From NCBI RefSeq assembly GCF_015999545.1, contig NZ_CP065546.1, positions 2,285,501-2,349,500 of the forward strand: DNA of 64,000 nt. The letters are read 5' to 3'. Made by a program: the position numbers and the translations under genes. The notes beneath the pieces were generated by a model. It ran no database searches. It had not been told where the DNA came from and saw nothing but the letters and a program-made list of their open reading frames with translations. Source of the stretch: Lysinibacillus sp. JNUCC-52 (GTDB lineage: Bacteria; Bacillota; Bacilli; Bacillales_A; Planococcaceae). How positions within the stretch are numbered: the first letter of the stretch is position 1; every line of letters starts with the position of its first letter. Shown piece by piece: positions 34,246-42,807 of this stretch.

Positions 34246-35604
34246 TTATTTTGTTTCTGTTAATTGTGGTAAATAAAACTCCTCCACAAATTTCGTTGTT
34301 GTATGCCCTTTTAAAAATTGCTCGTGGGTTACAGTTTTCAAAAGCATCGGTATATTTGTTTGTATTCCTTCAATTTTGTAATCTTGTAGTGCTTGTATTA
34401 GGCGCTCACAGGCAATTGCTCGCGTTTCACCCCATACTACTAATTTACTAATCATTGGATCATAGAAAGGTGTCACAGTTGAGCCTGCTTCTACACCACA
34501 TTCATGTCGGATACCTTCTCCTAGCGGTAATATTAGCTCTGTAATTTTGCCTGGAGACGGGAAAAATGTTGTCGGGTTTTCCGCATAAATGCGTACTTCA
34601 ATCGCATGCCCTTGTTTGTCAATGCTATCGCGTGTAAAGCTTAACGGTTGTCGCGCCGCTACTTTCAACTGTTCTTCCACAAGATCCAGCTTCGTTATTT
34701 CTTCTGTTACTGGATGCTCTACTTGCAGACGTGTATTCATCTCTAAGAAATAAAAATTTTGCTCTGCATCTACTAAATATTCAATTGTTCCTGCGTTTAC
34801 ATAACCGATATGCTTCACTGCTTGCACAGATGCTTCTAGCATTTTTGCTCGCGTTTCCTCAGAGATAAATGGAGATGGTGCTTCTTCAACCACTTTTTGA
34901 TTGCGGCGTTGAATTGAACATTCTCGTTCAAATAATGGCACGACATTTCCTTCATAATCAGCGATAATCTGTACTTCAACATGATGTGGATTAGCTATGA
35001 AACGTTCCATGTACATCGTGCCATCACCAAAAAATGATTGTGCACGTTTCTGATTACCCTCGAAGGCTTTCTCCAACTCCTCAGCATCAGACACTAACTG
35101 CATGCCGATACCACCACCCCCAGCAGACGCTTTCAGCATAATCGGATAACCTAAACGGGAAGCGATTTCAACTGCTTCTGAAACGTCTTTGACAGGCGTT
35201 TCAACTCCTTCTACAATCGGGACACCTGCAGATTTCATCGTCTTTCGGGCTTCCAATTTACTGCCCATGGACGCAATCACTGAAGCGCTAGGTCCAATAA
35301 ATACTAGACCAGCCTCTGTACAACGTTTTGCAAAATCAGCGTTTTCCGAAAGTAAGCCATATCCTGGATGAACAGCGTCAGCCCCGCTTTCTTTTGCAAT
35401 TTCAAGAATGCGATCAATATTTAAATAGCTTTGAACAACAGGCGGCTTACCAACGCAGTATGCCTCGTCTGCATCTTTCACATGTAAGCTTTCAGCATCC
35501 GCCTCAGAATATACCGCCACCGTTTGAATATTGAGTCGCTTACAAGTGCGTATAATACGTCTAGCAATTTCACCACGATTTGCAATTAATACTTTCTTGA
35601 ACAT
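34246..35604 (-). CDS. yngHA: Biotin carboxylase subunit of acyl-CoA carboxylase (YngHA)
   Basis: 452 residues, AccC-type ATP-grasp enzyme. MFKKVLIANRGEIARRIIRT, HPGYGLLSENADFA, the glycine-rich KASAGGGGIGM lid, ECSIQRRNQKVVEEAP and EMNTRLQVEHPVTE are all intact. It carboxylates the biotin on the small carrier encoded downstream. RBS GAGGGGGC. Confidence 0.92.
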   Translation of the reverse strand: MFKKVLIANRGEIARRIIRTCKRLNIQTVAVYSEADAESLHVKDADEAYCVGKPPVVQSYLNIDRILEIAKESGADAVHPGYGLLSENADFAKRCTEAGLVFIGPSASVIASMGSKLEARKTMKSAGVPIVEGVETPVKDVSEAVEIASRLGYPIMLKASAGGGGIGMQLVSDAEELEKAFEGNQKRAQSFFGDGTMYMERFIANPHHVEVQIIADYEGNVVPLFERECSIQRRNQKVVEEAPSPFISEETRAKMLEASVQAVKHIGYVNAGTIEYLVDAEQNFYFLEMNTRLQVEHPVTEEITKLDLVEEQLKVAARQPLSFTRDSIDKQGHAIEVRIYAENPTTFFPSPGKITELILPLGEGIRHECGVEAGSTVTPFYDPMISKLVVWGETRAIACERLIQALQDYKIEGIQTNIPMLLKTVTHEQFLKGHTTTKFVEEFYLPQLTETK

Positions 35605-35619
35605 TGTCTTGCCCCCTCC

Positions 35620-37260
35620 CTAATTGACCTTCACTGCTGCCACAAAATCTTCACGTAGTTTAAACTTCTGCACTTTTCCTGAGGCAGTCATTGGGTAGCT
35701 ATCGATAAAGAAAATATGTCGCGGAATTTTATGTTTAGAAATTTTATCTCGGCAAAAAGCTCGGATTTCCTCTTCTGTCGCCTGTTCCCCTTCTCGCAAT
35801 ATAATCCATGCAGCGGCTTCTTCACCGTACTTAGGATCAGGAACGCCCGCTACTTGTACATCAGCGATTTTTGGAAATGTATATAAAAACTCCTCGATTT
35901 CACGTGGATATAAATTTTCACCACCACGTATAATCATGTCCTTTAAACGGCCTGTAACCCTGATATAACCTTCTTCATCCATCGTTGCTAAATCACCCGT
36001 ATGAAGCCAGCCATCGTGATCAATTGCAAGTTGTGTTTCCTCTTGGTTGTTATAGTAACCTTTCATCACGTGGTAGCCTCTTGTACATAGCTCGCCTTGC
36101 TCATTTGTTGCCGCTTCTACATCTGTACCAGGAACGACAATTTTAACTTCTAGATTTGGTAATGCCCTACCTACAGTCTCTACTTTTAAATGGAATGGGT
36201 CATCTGCTCTCGTTTGAGTAATAACAGGAGAAGATTCCGTTTGACCATAACAAATAGTGACATCAGTCATCCCCATTTTCTCGATGACTGCTTTCATCAC
36301 TTCAATTGGGCAATTGGAACCTGCCATTACGCCCGTACGCAATGTCGATAAGTTGTATGACGAAAAATTCTGCAAATTCAATTCACTAATAAACATTGTC
36401 GGTACTCCGTGTAATGCAGTGCACTTTTCTTTTTCAACTGTTCGTAATACTTCCGCTGGAGAAAATTCTTGCACTGGCACCATTGTTCCACCACTTGTAG
36501 TAATGGCTAACGTACCAATTACACAGCCAAAGCAATGGAAGAATGGCACTGGAATACATAAGCGATCCTCTGACGTTAAGCGCATACATTCGGCAATGTT
36601 CACCGCATTATTGACTAAGTTATAATGCGTTAACATAACCCCTTTTGGAAACCCTGTTGTTCCTGATGTATATTGAATATTAATGACATCATCATAATGG
36701 AGTGAAGCCTGTATTTGATCTAATTGTTGCTCTGTTACTTGCTCCGCAGCTGCCAGTACATCTGACCAGTTAAGTACTCCTGGATATTTTGTTTCGCCAA
36801 TTAAAATAACATTTTTCAATAAAGGTAGACGCTCTGATTGCAATTTACCAGGTTCGCAATTTTCTAACTCTGGGCAAATTTCCTGGAGTGTATTCATAAA
36901 AGAATGGTCCCGATAATTTTCAATTAAAATTATCGTTTTAGCATCGGATTGTCTTAGTAAATATTCCAGTTCATGTGCACGATAATTTGTGTTTACCGTA
37001 ACGATTGGCGCCCCCATCTTTCCTGTGCCAAACTGTAACTGTACCCATTCAGGAACATTTGTCGTCCACACTGCGATATGATCTCCCTTTTCAATACCAA
37101 GGGCCATTAATCCTCTCGCAACTAAACGACTTTGATGATTTAACTCCTCATAAGTCATACGTAAGTCTCTATCTGCATACACTAGCGCTTCATTTTTAGG
37201 ATATTTTTTAGACTGTTCATCGAGCAATTGACCAATTGTTTGATACACAAGTTCTGCCAT
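35620..37260 (-). CDS. yngI: AMP-forming acyl-CoA synthetase (YngI)
   Basis: 546 residues, ANL superfamily. The A3 loop IQYTSGTTGFPKGVMLTH, A5 CYGQTESSPVI, A7 DGWLHTGDLATMDEEGYI, A8 GRLKDMIIRGGENLYPREIE and the catalytic Lys in TASGKVQKFKLRE are all present. It activates a short or branched-chain acid, or acetoacetate, as its CoA thioester. It lies between the acyl-CoA dehydrogenase and biotin carboxylase genes. Confidence 0.88.
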   Translation of the reverse strand: MAELVYQTIGQLLDEQSKKYPKNEALVYADRDLRMTYEELNHQSRLVARGLMALGIEKGDHIAVWTTNVPEWVQLQFGTGKMGAPIVTVNTNYRAHELEYLLRQSDAKTIILIENYRDHSFMNTLQEICPELENCEPGKLQSERLPLLKNVILIGETKYPGVLNWSDVLAAAEQVTEQQLDQIQASLHYDDVINIQYTSGTTGFPKGVMLTHYNLVNNAVNIAECMRLTSEDRLCIPVPFFHCFGCVIGTLAITTSGGTMVPVQEFSPAEVLRTVEKEKCTALHGVPTMFISELNLQNFSSYNLSTLRTGVMAGSNCPIEVMKAVIEKMGMTDVTICYGQTESSPVITQTRADDPFHLKVETVGRALPNLEVKIVVPGTDVEAATNEQGELCTRGYHVMKGYYNNQEETQLAIDHDGWLHTGDLATMDEEGYIRVTGRLKDMIIRGGENLYPREIEEFLYTFPKIADVQVAGVPDPKYGEEAAAWIILREGEQATEEEIRAFCRDKISKHKIPRHIFFIDSYPMTASGKVQKFKLREDFVAAVKVN

Positions 37261-37293
37261 GAAAATCCCCCTTAAATATGCTATTTAATGTTT

Positions 37294-38436
37294 TTAACAG
37301 CCAATTAGACGAGAAATAACGAGACGTTGAATTTCAGATGTACCTTCACCAATTTCCATTAATTTAATATCACGTAAATGACGTTCTACATCATATTCCT
37401 TCATATAACCTGAACCACCATGAATTTGAATGGCTTGATTGCAAGTTCGGAAGCCCATCTCTGATGCGAATAACTTCGCCATCGCTGCTTCCTTAGCAAA
37501 TGGTTTTTTCTGATCTTTAAGCCATGCTGCTTTATGTACAAGTGTACGAGCAAGCTCTATTTCCATTGCCATATCGGCTAATTTAAACTGTATTGCTTGT
37601 AACTTGGAGATTGGTGCTCCAAATTGCTCGCGTTCGTTCGCATACTTTAATGCTTTTTCATAAGCAGACTGTGCAATGCCGACTGATAAAGCCGCTATGG
37701 AAATACGTCCACCATCTAACGTATTTAAAAACTGGCTGAACCCACGTTTTTCGTCCCCTAATAGATTCGTTTTTGGAACGCGCACATTTTGCAAAATAAT
37801 TTCGCATGTATTGGAGCCTCGTACGCCCATTTTGTCGTAATTACAATTGATTGTGACACCAGGTGTGTTTGTTGGCACAATAATTGATGAGATAATTTTT
37901 TTGCCATCTTCACGCTTGCCAGTTACTGCCGTGACAATAATTTGTCTTGCATGGCCTGCATTTGTAATCCAGCATTTTTCACCGTTAATAACGTAATCAT
38001 CGCCGTCAACGACTGCTGTTGTACGTGTTCCACCCGCATCAGACCCTGCATTCGGCTCCGTTAAACCGAAAGCACCTAATGTTTCGCCTTTTGCTAAAGG
38101 TACAAGCCATTCACGCTTTTGTTCTTCCGTTCCAAAATTATAAATTGGAGCGGCACCTAAGCTTACCGCTGCTGCATAGCTTAAACCCGTACCACCACAA
38201 GCGCGCCCAATTTCCTCGACAGCAATTGCATAGGACACCGTATCTCCACCAGAACCACCATATTCCTCAGGAAACGGGATACCCAATAAGCCAAGCTCTG
38301 CCATTTTTTCAAAGCTTTCTATTCTCATTGTTGATGTCTCGTCGACTTCACGAGCGTAAGGTTTAATCTCTTTCTCTGCAAAATCACGTACCATGTCTCG
38401 AATCATCGCTTGCTCTTTCGTTAGTTCAAAGTTCAT
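37294..38436 (-). CDS. yngJ: Acyl-CoA dehydrogenase, probable isovaleryl-CoA dehydrogenase (YngJ)
   Basis: 380 residues. FGLTEPNAGSDAGGTRTTA and CWITNAGHA mark the FAD/acyl-CoA site, and the C-terminal QIHGGSGYMKEYDVERHLRD and EIGEGTSEIQRLVISR are typical. ATG 38436 is chosen because it stands 9 bases after AGGGGGAA; an ATG two codons upstream is too close. First gene of the operon, it probably oxidises isovaleryl-CoA to methylcrotonyl-CoA. The palindromic TetR-type operator lies about 70 bases upstream. Confidence 0.9.
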   Translation of the reverse strand: MNFELTKEQAMIRDMVRDFAEKEIKPYAREVDETSTMRIESFEKMAELGLLGIPFPEEYGGSGGDTVSYAIAVEEIGRACGGTGLSYAAAVSLGAAPIYNFGTEEQKREWLVPLAKGETLGAFGLTEPNAGSDAGGTRTTAVVDGDDYVINGEKCWITNAGHARQIIVTAVTGKREDGKKIISSIIVPTNTPGVTINCNYDKMGVRGSNTCEIILQNVRVPKTNLLGDEKRGFSQFLNTLDGGRISIAALSVGIAQSAYEKALKYANEREQFGAPISKLQAIQFKLADMAMEIELARTLVHKAAWLKDQKKPFAKEAAMAKLFASEMGFRTCNQAIQIHGGSGYMKEYDVERHLRDIKLMEIGEGTSEIQRLVISRLIGC

Positions 38437-38504
38437 TCCCATTTCCCCCTAGTTTCCAATTTGCCATAGCGGATTTCTTTCAGACGACAGTTACACAAAT
38501 CTGG

Positions 38505-38518
38505 ACCGACTAGTCGGT
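38505..38518. promoter_or_regulatory. Perfect palindrome ACCGACTAGTCGGT, candidate TetR operator
   Basis: A 14-bp perfect palindrome followed by another CGGT lies between the TetR stop (38524) and the yngJ start (38436). GC-rich palindromes with a central CTAG are frequent targets of TetR regulators of acyl-CoA metabolism. It probably lets the adjacent TetR protein repress the operon in the absence of an acyl-CoA ligand. Confidence 0.65.
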
Positions 38519-38523
38519 CGGTT

Positions 38524-39180
38524 TTAAAGATTAATAAAACCAGCTATTTCTTCTGGCTTTTCCTTGACCATAAATTGAGTTGCTTCTTCCATAGCTTGCT
38601 CTGTCACAATTGCTCGTAATATCATATCCGTAAATACTTCTGTAATTTCCTCCATTGTTAATGGACCTGTTTGTTTAAACCACATATATGTCCAGTTAAT
38701 CATCCCTACAATGGCCATTGTTACAATCGTACAAGGTAATTCAGCACGAAAATCTTTCGTGTGCTGTCCTTCTTCAATCACCTTTTGTAATATTTCCCGA
38801 TATTGGTCCCGCTTTTTATGAATGATTACACTATATTCTTCTGACAACGAACGGCTTTCTTCATAAAATACAGTAATATGGGCTTGATACACATCAAACA
38901 CTTGTGTCAGCGTTTGAAGCATTGCACATAAGCGTTCAATAGGTGTATCGTATTTGTCATAAGCTTCCTGTGATTGTTTGATAACATAGGAAATAAACAC
39001 ATCATGTACTTCATATAACAATTCATCTTTCGATTTAAAGTTATGATAAAATCCACCTTTTGATGCACCGATATATTCCACAATGCGATCAACTGTTACG
39101 TTATGATAGCCATCTTGCTGAAACAACACTACAGAAGCGTCTACAATTCTTTGTTTTAACGTTTTTTTTACCATAGGCAC
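38524..39180 (-). CDS. TetR/AcrR-family regulator of the branched acyl-CoA operon
   Basis: 218 residues. The N-terminal TetR helix-turn-helix is clear: RIVDASVVLFQQDGYHNVTV, then IVEYIGASKGGFYHNFKSKDELL. The C-terminal ligand domain is about 150 residues and resembles that of FadR/LiuR-type acyl-CoA sensors only in general layout. The start is either GTG 39180, 6 bases after AAGGA, or ATG 39174. It is co-oriented with and immediately upstream of yngJ, and the palindrome at 38505 lies just beyond its stop. Confidence 0.87.
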   Translation of the reverse strand: MPMVKKTLKQRIVDASVVLFQQDGYHNVTVDRIVEYIGASKGGFYHNFKSKDELLYEVHDVFISYVIKQSQEAYDKYDTPIERLCAMLQTLTQVFDVYQAHITVFYEESRSLSEEYSVIIHKKRDQYREILQKVIEEGQHTKDFRAELPCTIVTMAIVGMINWTYMWFKQTGPLTMEEITEVFTDMILRAIVTEQAMEEATQFMVKEKPEEIAGFINL

Positions 39181-39217
39181 CTATCATCCTTCTTTATAAC
39201 ACTTACCCCTTTGTTCC

Positions 39218-39270
39218 TTATAATTAGGACGTAATTAGGACGTGTATTCACTTAATTTTCCTAATTATAA
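39218..39270. promoter_or_regulatory. Inverted repeat and direct repeats upstream of the TetR gene
   Basis: Perfect 12-bp arms TTATAATTAGGA and TCCTAATTATAA lie 29 bases apart; inside, AATTAGGACGT is directly repeated (39222 and 39233). This is 40 to 90 bases ahead of the TetR start and may be an operator/promoter region. The rest of 39181-39476 shows nothing recognisable. Confidence 0.45.
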
Positions 39271-39480
39271 AAATACTATGACTCCTTTAATATAGCATTC
39301 TCAAAAATTGGTGTCTAGTTCCATAAAACAATTTAATAGCATGAAAGAGAATTTTTTTACATTAAACAGCATATAAAACCTCCGCTTTTAACAACAAACG
39401 TATTTCCTTCTAAAGCTTCATCTGCAAAATACACACATTAACTATATGCTCAAATTTCCCATGTCATAACTCCATTCACA

Positions 39481-39590
39481 GTGACAGGCACTCAAACAAT
39501 TCTGAACTTTCCCCCAAGTAAAAACCCACGAAGTCTCCTGCGCGCAGAAAGCTAAGTGGGTTTTTAGAGGTGACAGGCACTCAAACAATT
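39481..39590. repeat. Dispersed 3'-end repeat, copy C, reverse orientation, running into the ROK kinase gene
   Basis: Two arms GTGACAGGCACTCAAACAAT (39481 and 39570, the first followed by TCTGAA) flank a core with inverted ends AAAAACCCAC (39520-39529) and GTGGGTTTTT (39556-39565). The core includes CGAAGTCTCCTGCG. Bases 39581-39590 are also the last codons and TGA stop of the ROK kinase. Confidence 0.87.
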
Positions 39591-40519
39591 AAATGGGCCG
39601 CACCAATTAATGCTGCGTTCTCAAACAATTGCGAACGTCTTATTTCATATGTGTTTCGATAGGAAGGAAGGACGTAGGTTTCGGTCACTTCTTCAATCTT
39701 TTCCATAAATCGAGAAGTTGTTTTCATAACACCGCCACCGAGTACAATGCAGTCTGGGTTAAATGTTTGTATAAAATTCGCCAAAACAATACCTACATAT
39801 GTAGCCGCTTGCTCAATAATTTCTTGTGCAACTAAATCTCCTGATTCATATGCAGCAAACACCATTTTAGTATCAATCGGCCTTTGTTCTTGCTTCTCCA
39901 TTTCAACCAGCATAGATGTACACTTTTTGATTGCGTCCACCGCATGTCGTTGAATCGATACTCCTGATGCATATACTTCTAAACAACCTAATTTGCCACA
40001 ATTACATGTTGGTCCGTTCGGATTCACAGTGACATGCCCTATTTCGCCAGCTAACCTATTACTGCCAGTATATAGCTTTCGTTCAAAAATAATGCCGCCA
40101 CCGATTCCAGTGCTTATCGTCATAAAAAGCATATTCTTTGATTGCCGGCCTGCCCCGTAGTTGAATTCTCCCCAAGTAGCTGCACTTGCATCATTGACAA
40201 CTGTAATTTTCTTATCTAATTGTGCATTTAGCATCTGCCCTAACTGTACATTTCTCCAATCAAAAGTAGACCAATAGCGAATAATGCCGTGATCTGTATC
40301 AACTATCCCAGGCACGCCGACGCCTATACCTCTAATCTCGTAGCCTTCTGAAAGAGCATTTATCGCCTCTACTACTCTATTGACAACAATCTCTGGACCT
40401 TCGTGCCCTTTTGTATCCAGACGAATTTCCTTAATCATTTCCCCATCAACACTTAATAATCCAATGGCAATTTTTGTACCACCCATATCTACTCCAACTA
40501 GGTACTCTTTTTGTTGCAT
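39581..40519 (-). CDS. ROK-family sugar kinase
   Basis: 312 residues without an HTH. The N-terminal VGVDMGGTKIAIGLL phosphate loop, the catalytic-region VVNDASAATWGE, STGIGGGIIF and the zinc motif CNCGKLGCLE are intact, so this is an active-type glucokinase/ManNAc/GlcNAc kinase. It is the last gene of the long leftward fucose-locus operon. The final two codons and TGA stop lie within repeat copy C. Substrate is not readable; in this locus GlcNAc released from a fucosylated glycan stub is a reasonable candidate. Confidence 0.85.
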   Translation of the reverse strand: MQQKEYLVGVDMGGTKIAIGLLSVDGEMIKEIRLDTKGHEGPEIVVNRVVEAINALSEGYEIRGIGVGVPGIVDTDHGIIRYWSTFDWRNVQLGQMLNAQLDKKITVVNDASAATWGEFNYGAGRQSKNMLFMTISTGIGGGIIFERKLYTGSNRLAGEIGHVTVNPNGPTCNCGKLGCLEVYASGVSIQRHAVDAIKKCTSMLVEMEKQEQRPIDTKMVFAAYESGDLVAQEIIEQAATYVGIVLANFIQTFNPDCIVLGGGVMKTTSRFMEKIEEVTETYVLPSYRNTYEIRRSQLFENAALIGAAHLIV

Positions 40520-40549
40520 TTTATTTCCCCCAATGGTCCACTGTGTCTA

Positions 40550-41242
40550 CTATGCACGGGATAAAATTATATCCTTAACTTCTTTAATTTTATGTTCGTC
40601 TATAAAATGGTCAAAGCTGGATTGATGTCGAACACCAGATCCAAAATGAAATTCGGAAACGTTGACATGCTGTAAAAAGGATGGAAGGGTTTTAGGTGAT
40701 AGACCCGATCCTGGCATGATTTGCATATGAGCGAGGCTTGCTTGTTGTTCTAAAGCTTGAATTTCACTAACCGCATCAAGTACTTTACTTTTGCCACCTG
40801 ATGTTAAAATCCGTGATATTTCTTTATAGGACATTAGCGTTTGTAATGCCTTGGATTGGTCCTTTACATCGTCAAATGCTCGATGGAATGTAATATCCAA
40901 TCCATCTGCTGCTTCAATTAATTGTTGTAAAATAAGCTCATCAATATTTTGCTCTTCGGTAAGTGCACCTACGACTATTCCACTCGCACCTAGCTGTTTA
41001 CATATTTGAATATCTTTTAACATTATTTTCATATCATTTTGATCATAGCAAAATGAACGGCTGTGAGGACGAATCATTACATTTACTGGGATCGTTAATT
41101 CACTGCACACACTTTCTATCATCGCATAGCTCGGTGTGAGCCCTCCCTCGGCTATACCTGCGACCAATTCAATTCTGTCAGCTCCAGCTTTTTGTGCCGT
41201 TATCGCATCTGTTAAAGAAATTGCAATCACTTCAATAACCAT
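40550..41242 (-). CDS. cutC: CutC-family protein
   Basis: 230 residues, TIM barrel with EVIAISLTDAITAQKAGADRIELV at the N terminus, MIRPHSRSFCY, ITFHRAFDDVKD and MPGSGLSP, all CutC hallmarks. It was first tied to copper handling in E. coli, but that role is disputed and family members often lie in sugar operons. It starts 2 bases before the aminopeptidase stop region ends, inside a glycan-utilisation operon, so a carbohydrate-related role is possible. Confidence 0.85.
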   Translation of the reverse strand: MVIEVIAISLTDAITAQKAGADRIELVAGIAEGGLTPSYAMIESVCSELTIPVNVMIRPHSRSFCYDQNDMKIMLKDIQICKQLGASGIVVGALTEEQNIDELILQQLIEAADGLDITFHRAFDDVKDQSKALQTLMSYKEISRILTSGGKSKVLDAVSEIQALEQQASLAHMQIMPGSGLSPKTLPSFLQHVNVSEFHFGSGVRHQSSFDHFIDEHKIKEVKDIILSRA

Positions 41243-41244
41243 AT

Positions 41245-42684
41245 TTAGTCATTTCCTTTTCCTAGTTTACTATAGCTTTCTATGAAATCTGCCAATAATC
41301 GAACGCCATAACCTGATGCACCACGCACATGATACCCTGTCGTTTTAGGTGATTGAACAGGTGCCGCCATATCAATATGTCCCCATTTAACACCTTTAGG
41401 GACAAATTTTCTTAAAAACAGTGCAGCCGTAATAGAACCTGCAAGATTGTCTGAGCTAATATTGCAAATATCTGCATAATCACTCGCTAATGATTCCTCA
41501 TATTGATCGATAAGTGGCATCGGCCATATAAAATCACCATTGTAACTTCCCAGCTTCTTCATTAATTCTGTAATCGACTCATCTCCGAATACACCTGCAT
41601 ATTTTAAGCCTAGCGCCGCACCGATGGAGCCCGTTAATGTAGCAATATCAATGATTACATCAGGCTTTAACCTTTCAGAATATAATAGAGCATCCGCTAA
41701 AATAAGCCTTCCTTCCGCATCTGTATTGCCAACTTGAACATGCAAATTATTAGCGAAACGAATAACTTCACCTGGTAAAAATGCCTTTTCATTAGGCAAG
41801 TTTTCAGCAATCGGCAACAGGGCAGTGACATTTACATCAACATTTTTTGAAGCGATTAAATCCATCGCACCAAATACAGCACCTGCCCCGCCCATATCCA
41901 TACGCATATCGCTTATGTTAAGACCCGTTTTAATGCTAATACCACCGCTATCATAAGTCATACCTTTACCAATCAACACGATATGTGGCTTATTAACATT
42001 CGTACAGTACTTAATTTCTGCTAAATACGAAGAATATTGACTGCCTCTGCCAACTGCAAGTAGCCCATTTAAGTCAAGCTGTTGCAAGTCGTCTGTATTA
42101 TAAATATTTACGGACAGATTTTTTCCTCCAAAATGCTGGCGAATTGTTTCAGCAAAAGTGTCTGGATTTAGATCTATTGGATCTGTATTACATAGGTCTC
42201 TCGTAACATTTATACTGGTTGCACGTAACTTCCCAACGTGGATTGCTTCTAGTAACGCTTCTGTTTCGTCCAATAAAAAATAAACATTACAAGGTTTTAT
42301 GACTTTCTTTTCTTGACGGTATTTTTGAAACTGGTAGGCTCCAAGCATCCAACCTTCTACAAAAGCAGTCACAGCATCTACTTGATTGAGATTCACTGCA
42401 TTTAAAAAATCAAAAGATACTTGCATGTCATCATTTTCACTTGCGTTAGCCACTCTTGCTACTTCTCCTGCGGCTTCTCGTAAGCTTTCATAAGTAACGG
42501 TCTCATCGCTTCCTAACCCAACAATTAAGTAATCCTGTCCTCCCTGCTCTGTTTCATGTCTGAGCCAGTGACATTTATGTTTTTCAATCATCCATTTAGG
42601 AACTTGGAGAGATTGATAAGCTGATTGTAATACAGGATTTACAACAACTATATCCTTGTTCTGTTGCCCAAAATGAAATTCCAT
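41245..42684 (-). CDS. Leucyl aminopeptidase family (M17) protein
   Basis: 479 residues. The N-terminal domain is divergent; the C-terminal catalytic domain has GKGMTYDSGGISIKT with the metal Lys/Asp, the bicarbonate-site MRMDMGGAGAV, and the NTDAEGRLILADAL signature. It releases N-terminal amino acids from cytoplasmic peptides. In an operon with a sugar importer, a glycosidase and an asparaginase-family enzyme it may trim the peptide part of imported glycopeptides; that is inference. It lies 3 bases before cutC. Confidence 0.87.
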   Translation of the reverse strand: MEFHFGQQNKDIVVVNPVLQSAYQSLQVPKWMIEKHKCHWLRHETEQGGQDYLIVGLGSDETVTYESLREAAGEVARVANASENDDMQVSFDFLNAVNLNQVDAVTAFVEGWMLGAYQFQKYRQEKKVIKPCNVYFLLDETEALLEAIHVGKLRATSINVTRDLCNTDPIDLNPDTFAETIRQHFGGKNLSVNIYNTDDLQQLDLNGLLAVGRGSQYSSYLAEIKYCTNVNKPHIVLIGKGMTYDSGGISIKTGLNISDMRMDMGGAGAVFGAMDLIASKNVDVNVTALLPIAENLPNEKAFLPGEVIRFANNLHVQVGNTDAEGRLILADALLYSERLKPDVIIDIATLTGSIGAALGLKYAGVFGDESITELMKKLGSYNGDFIWPMPLIDQYEESLASDYADICNISSDNLAGSITAALFLRKFVPKGVKWGHIDMAAPVQSPKTTGYHVRGASGYGVRLLADFIESYSKLGKGND

Positions 42685-42742
42685 CTATCATCACATCTTT
42701 CATTTATCGTAATTAAGTTTCGAGCCTGCCTTTAACTATATT

Positions 42743-42790
42743 AAAAAGGAAAATATCTAAGATTATTTTTCTTAGACTATTTCCCTTTTT
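42743..42790 (-). terminator. Hairpin between the GHL6 glycosidase and aminopeptidase genes
   Basis: A long imperfect stem (AAAAAGGAAAATA-TCTAAG with CTTAGA-C-TATTTCCCTTTTT) lies in the 123-base gap. It may be a partial terminator or an mRNA-processing stem dividing the operon. Confidence 0.65.
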
Positions 42791-42807
42791 ATAGTTTTTC
42801 AGTAACA

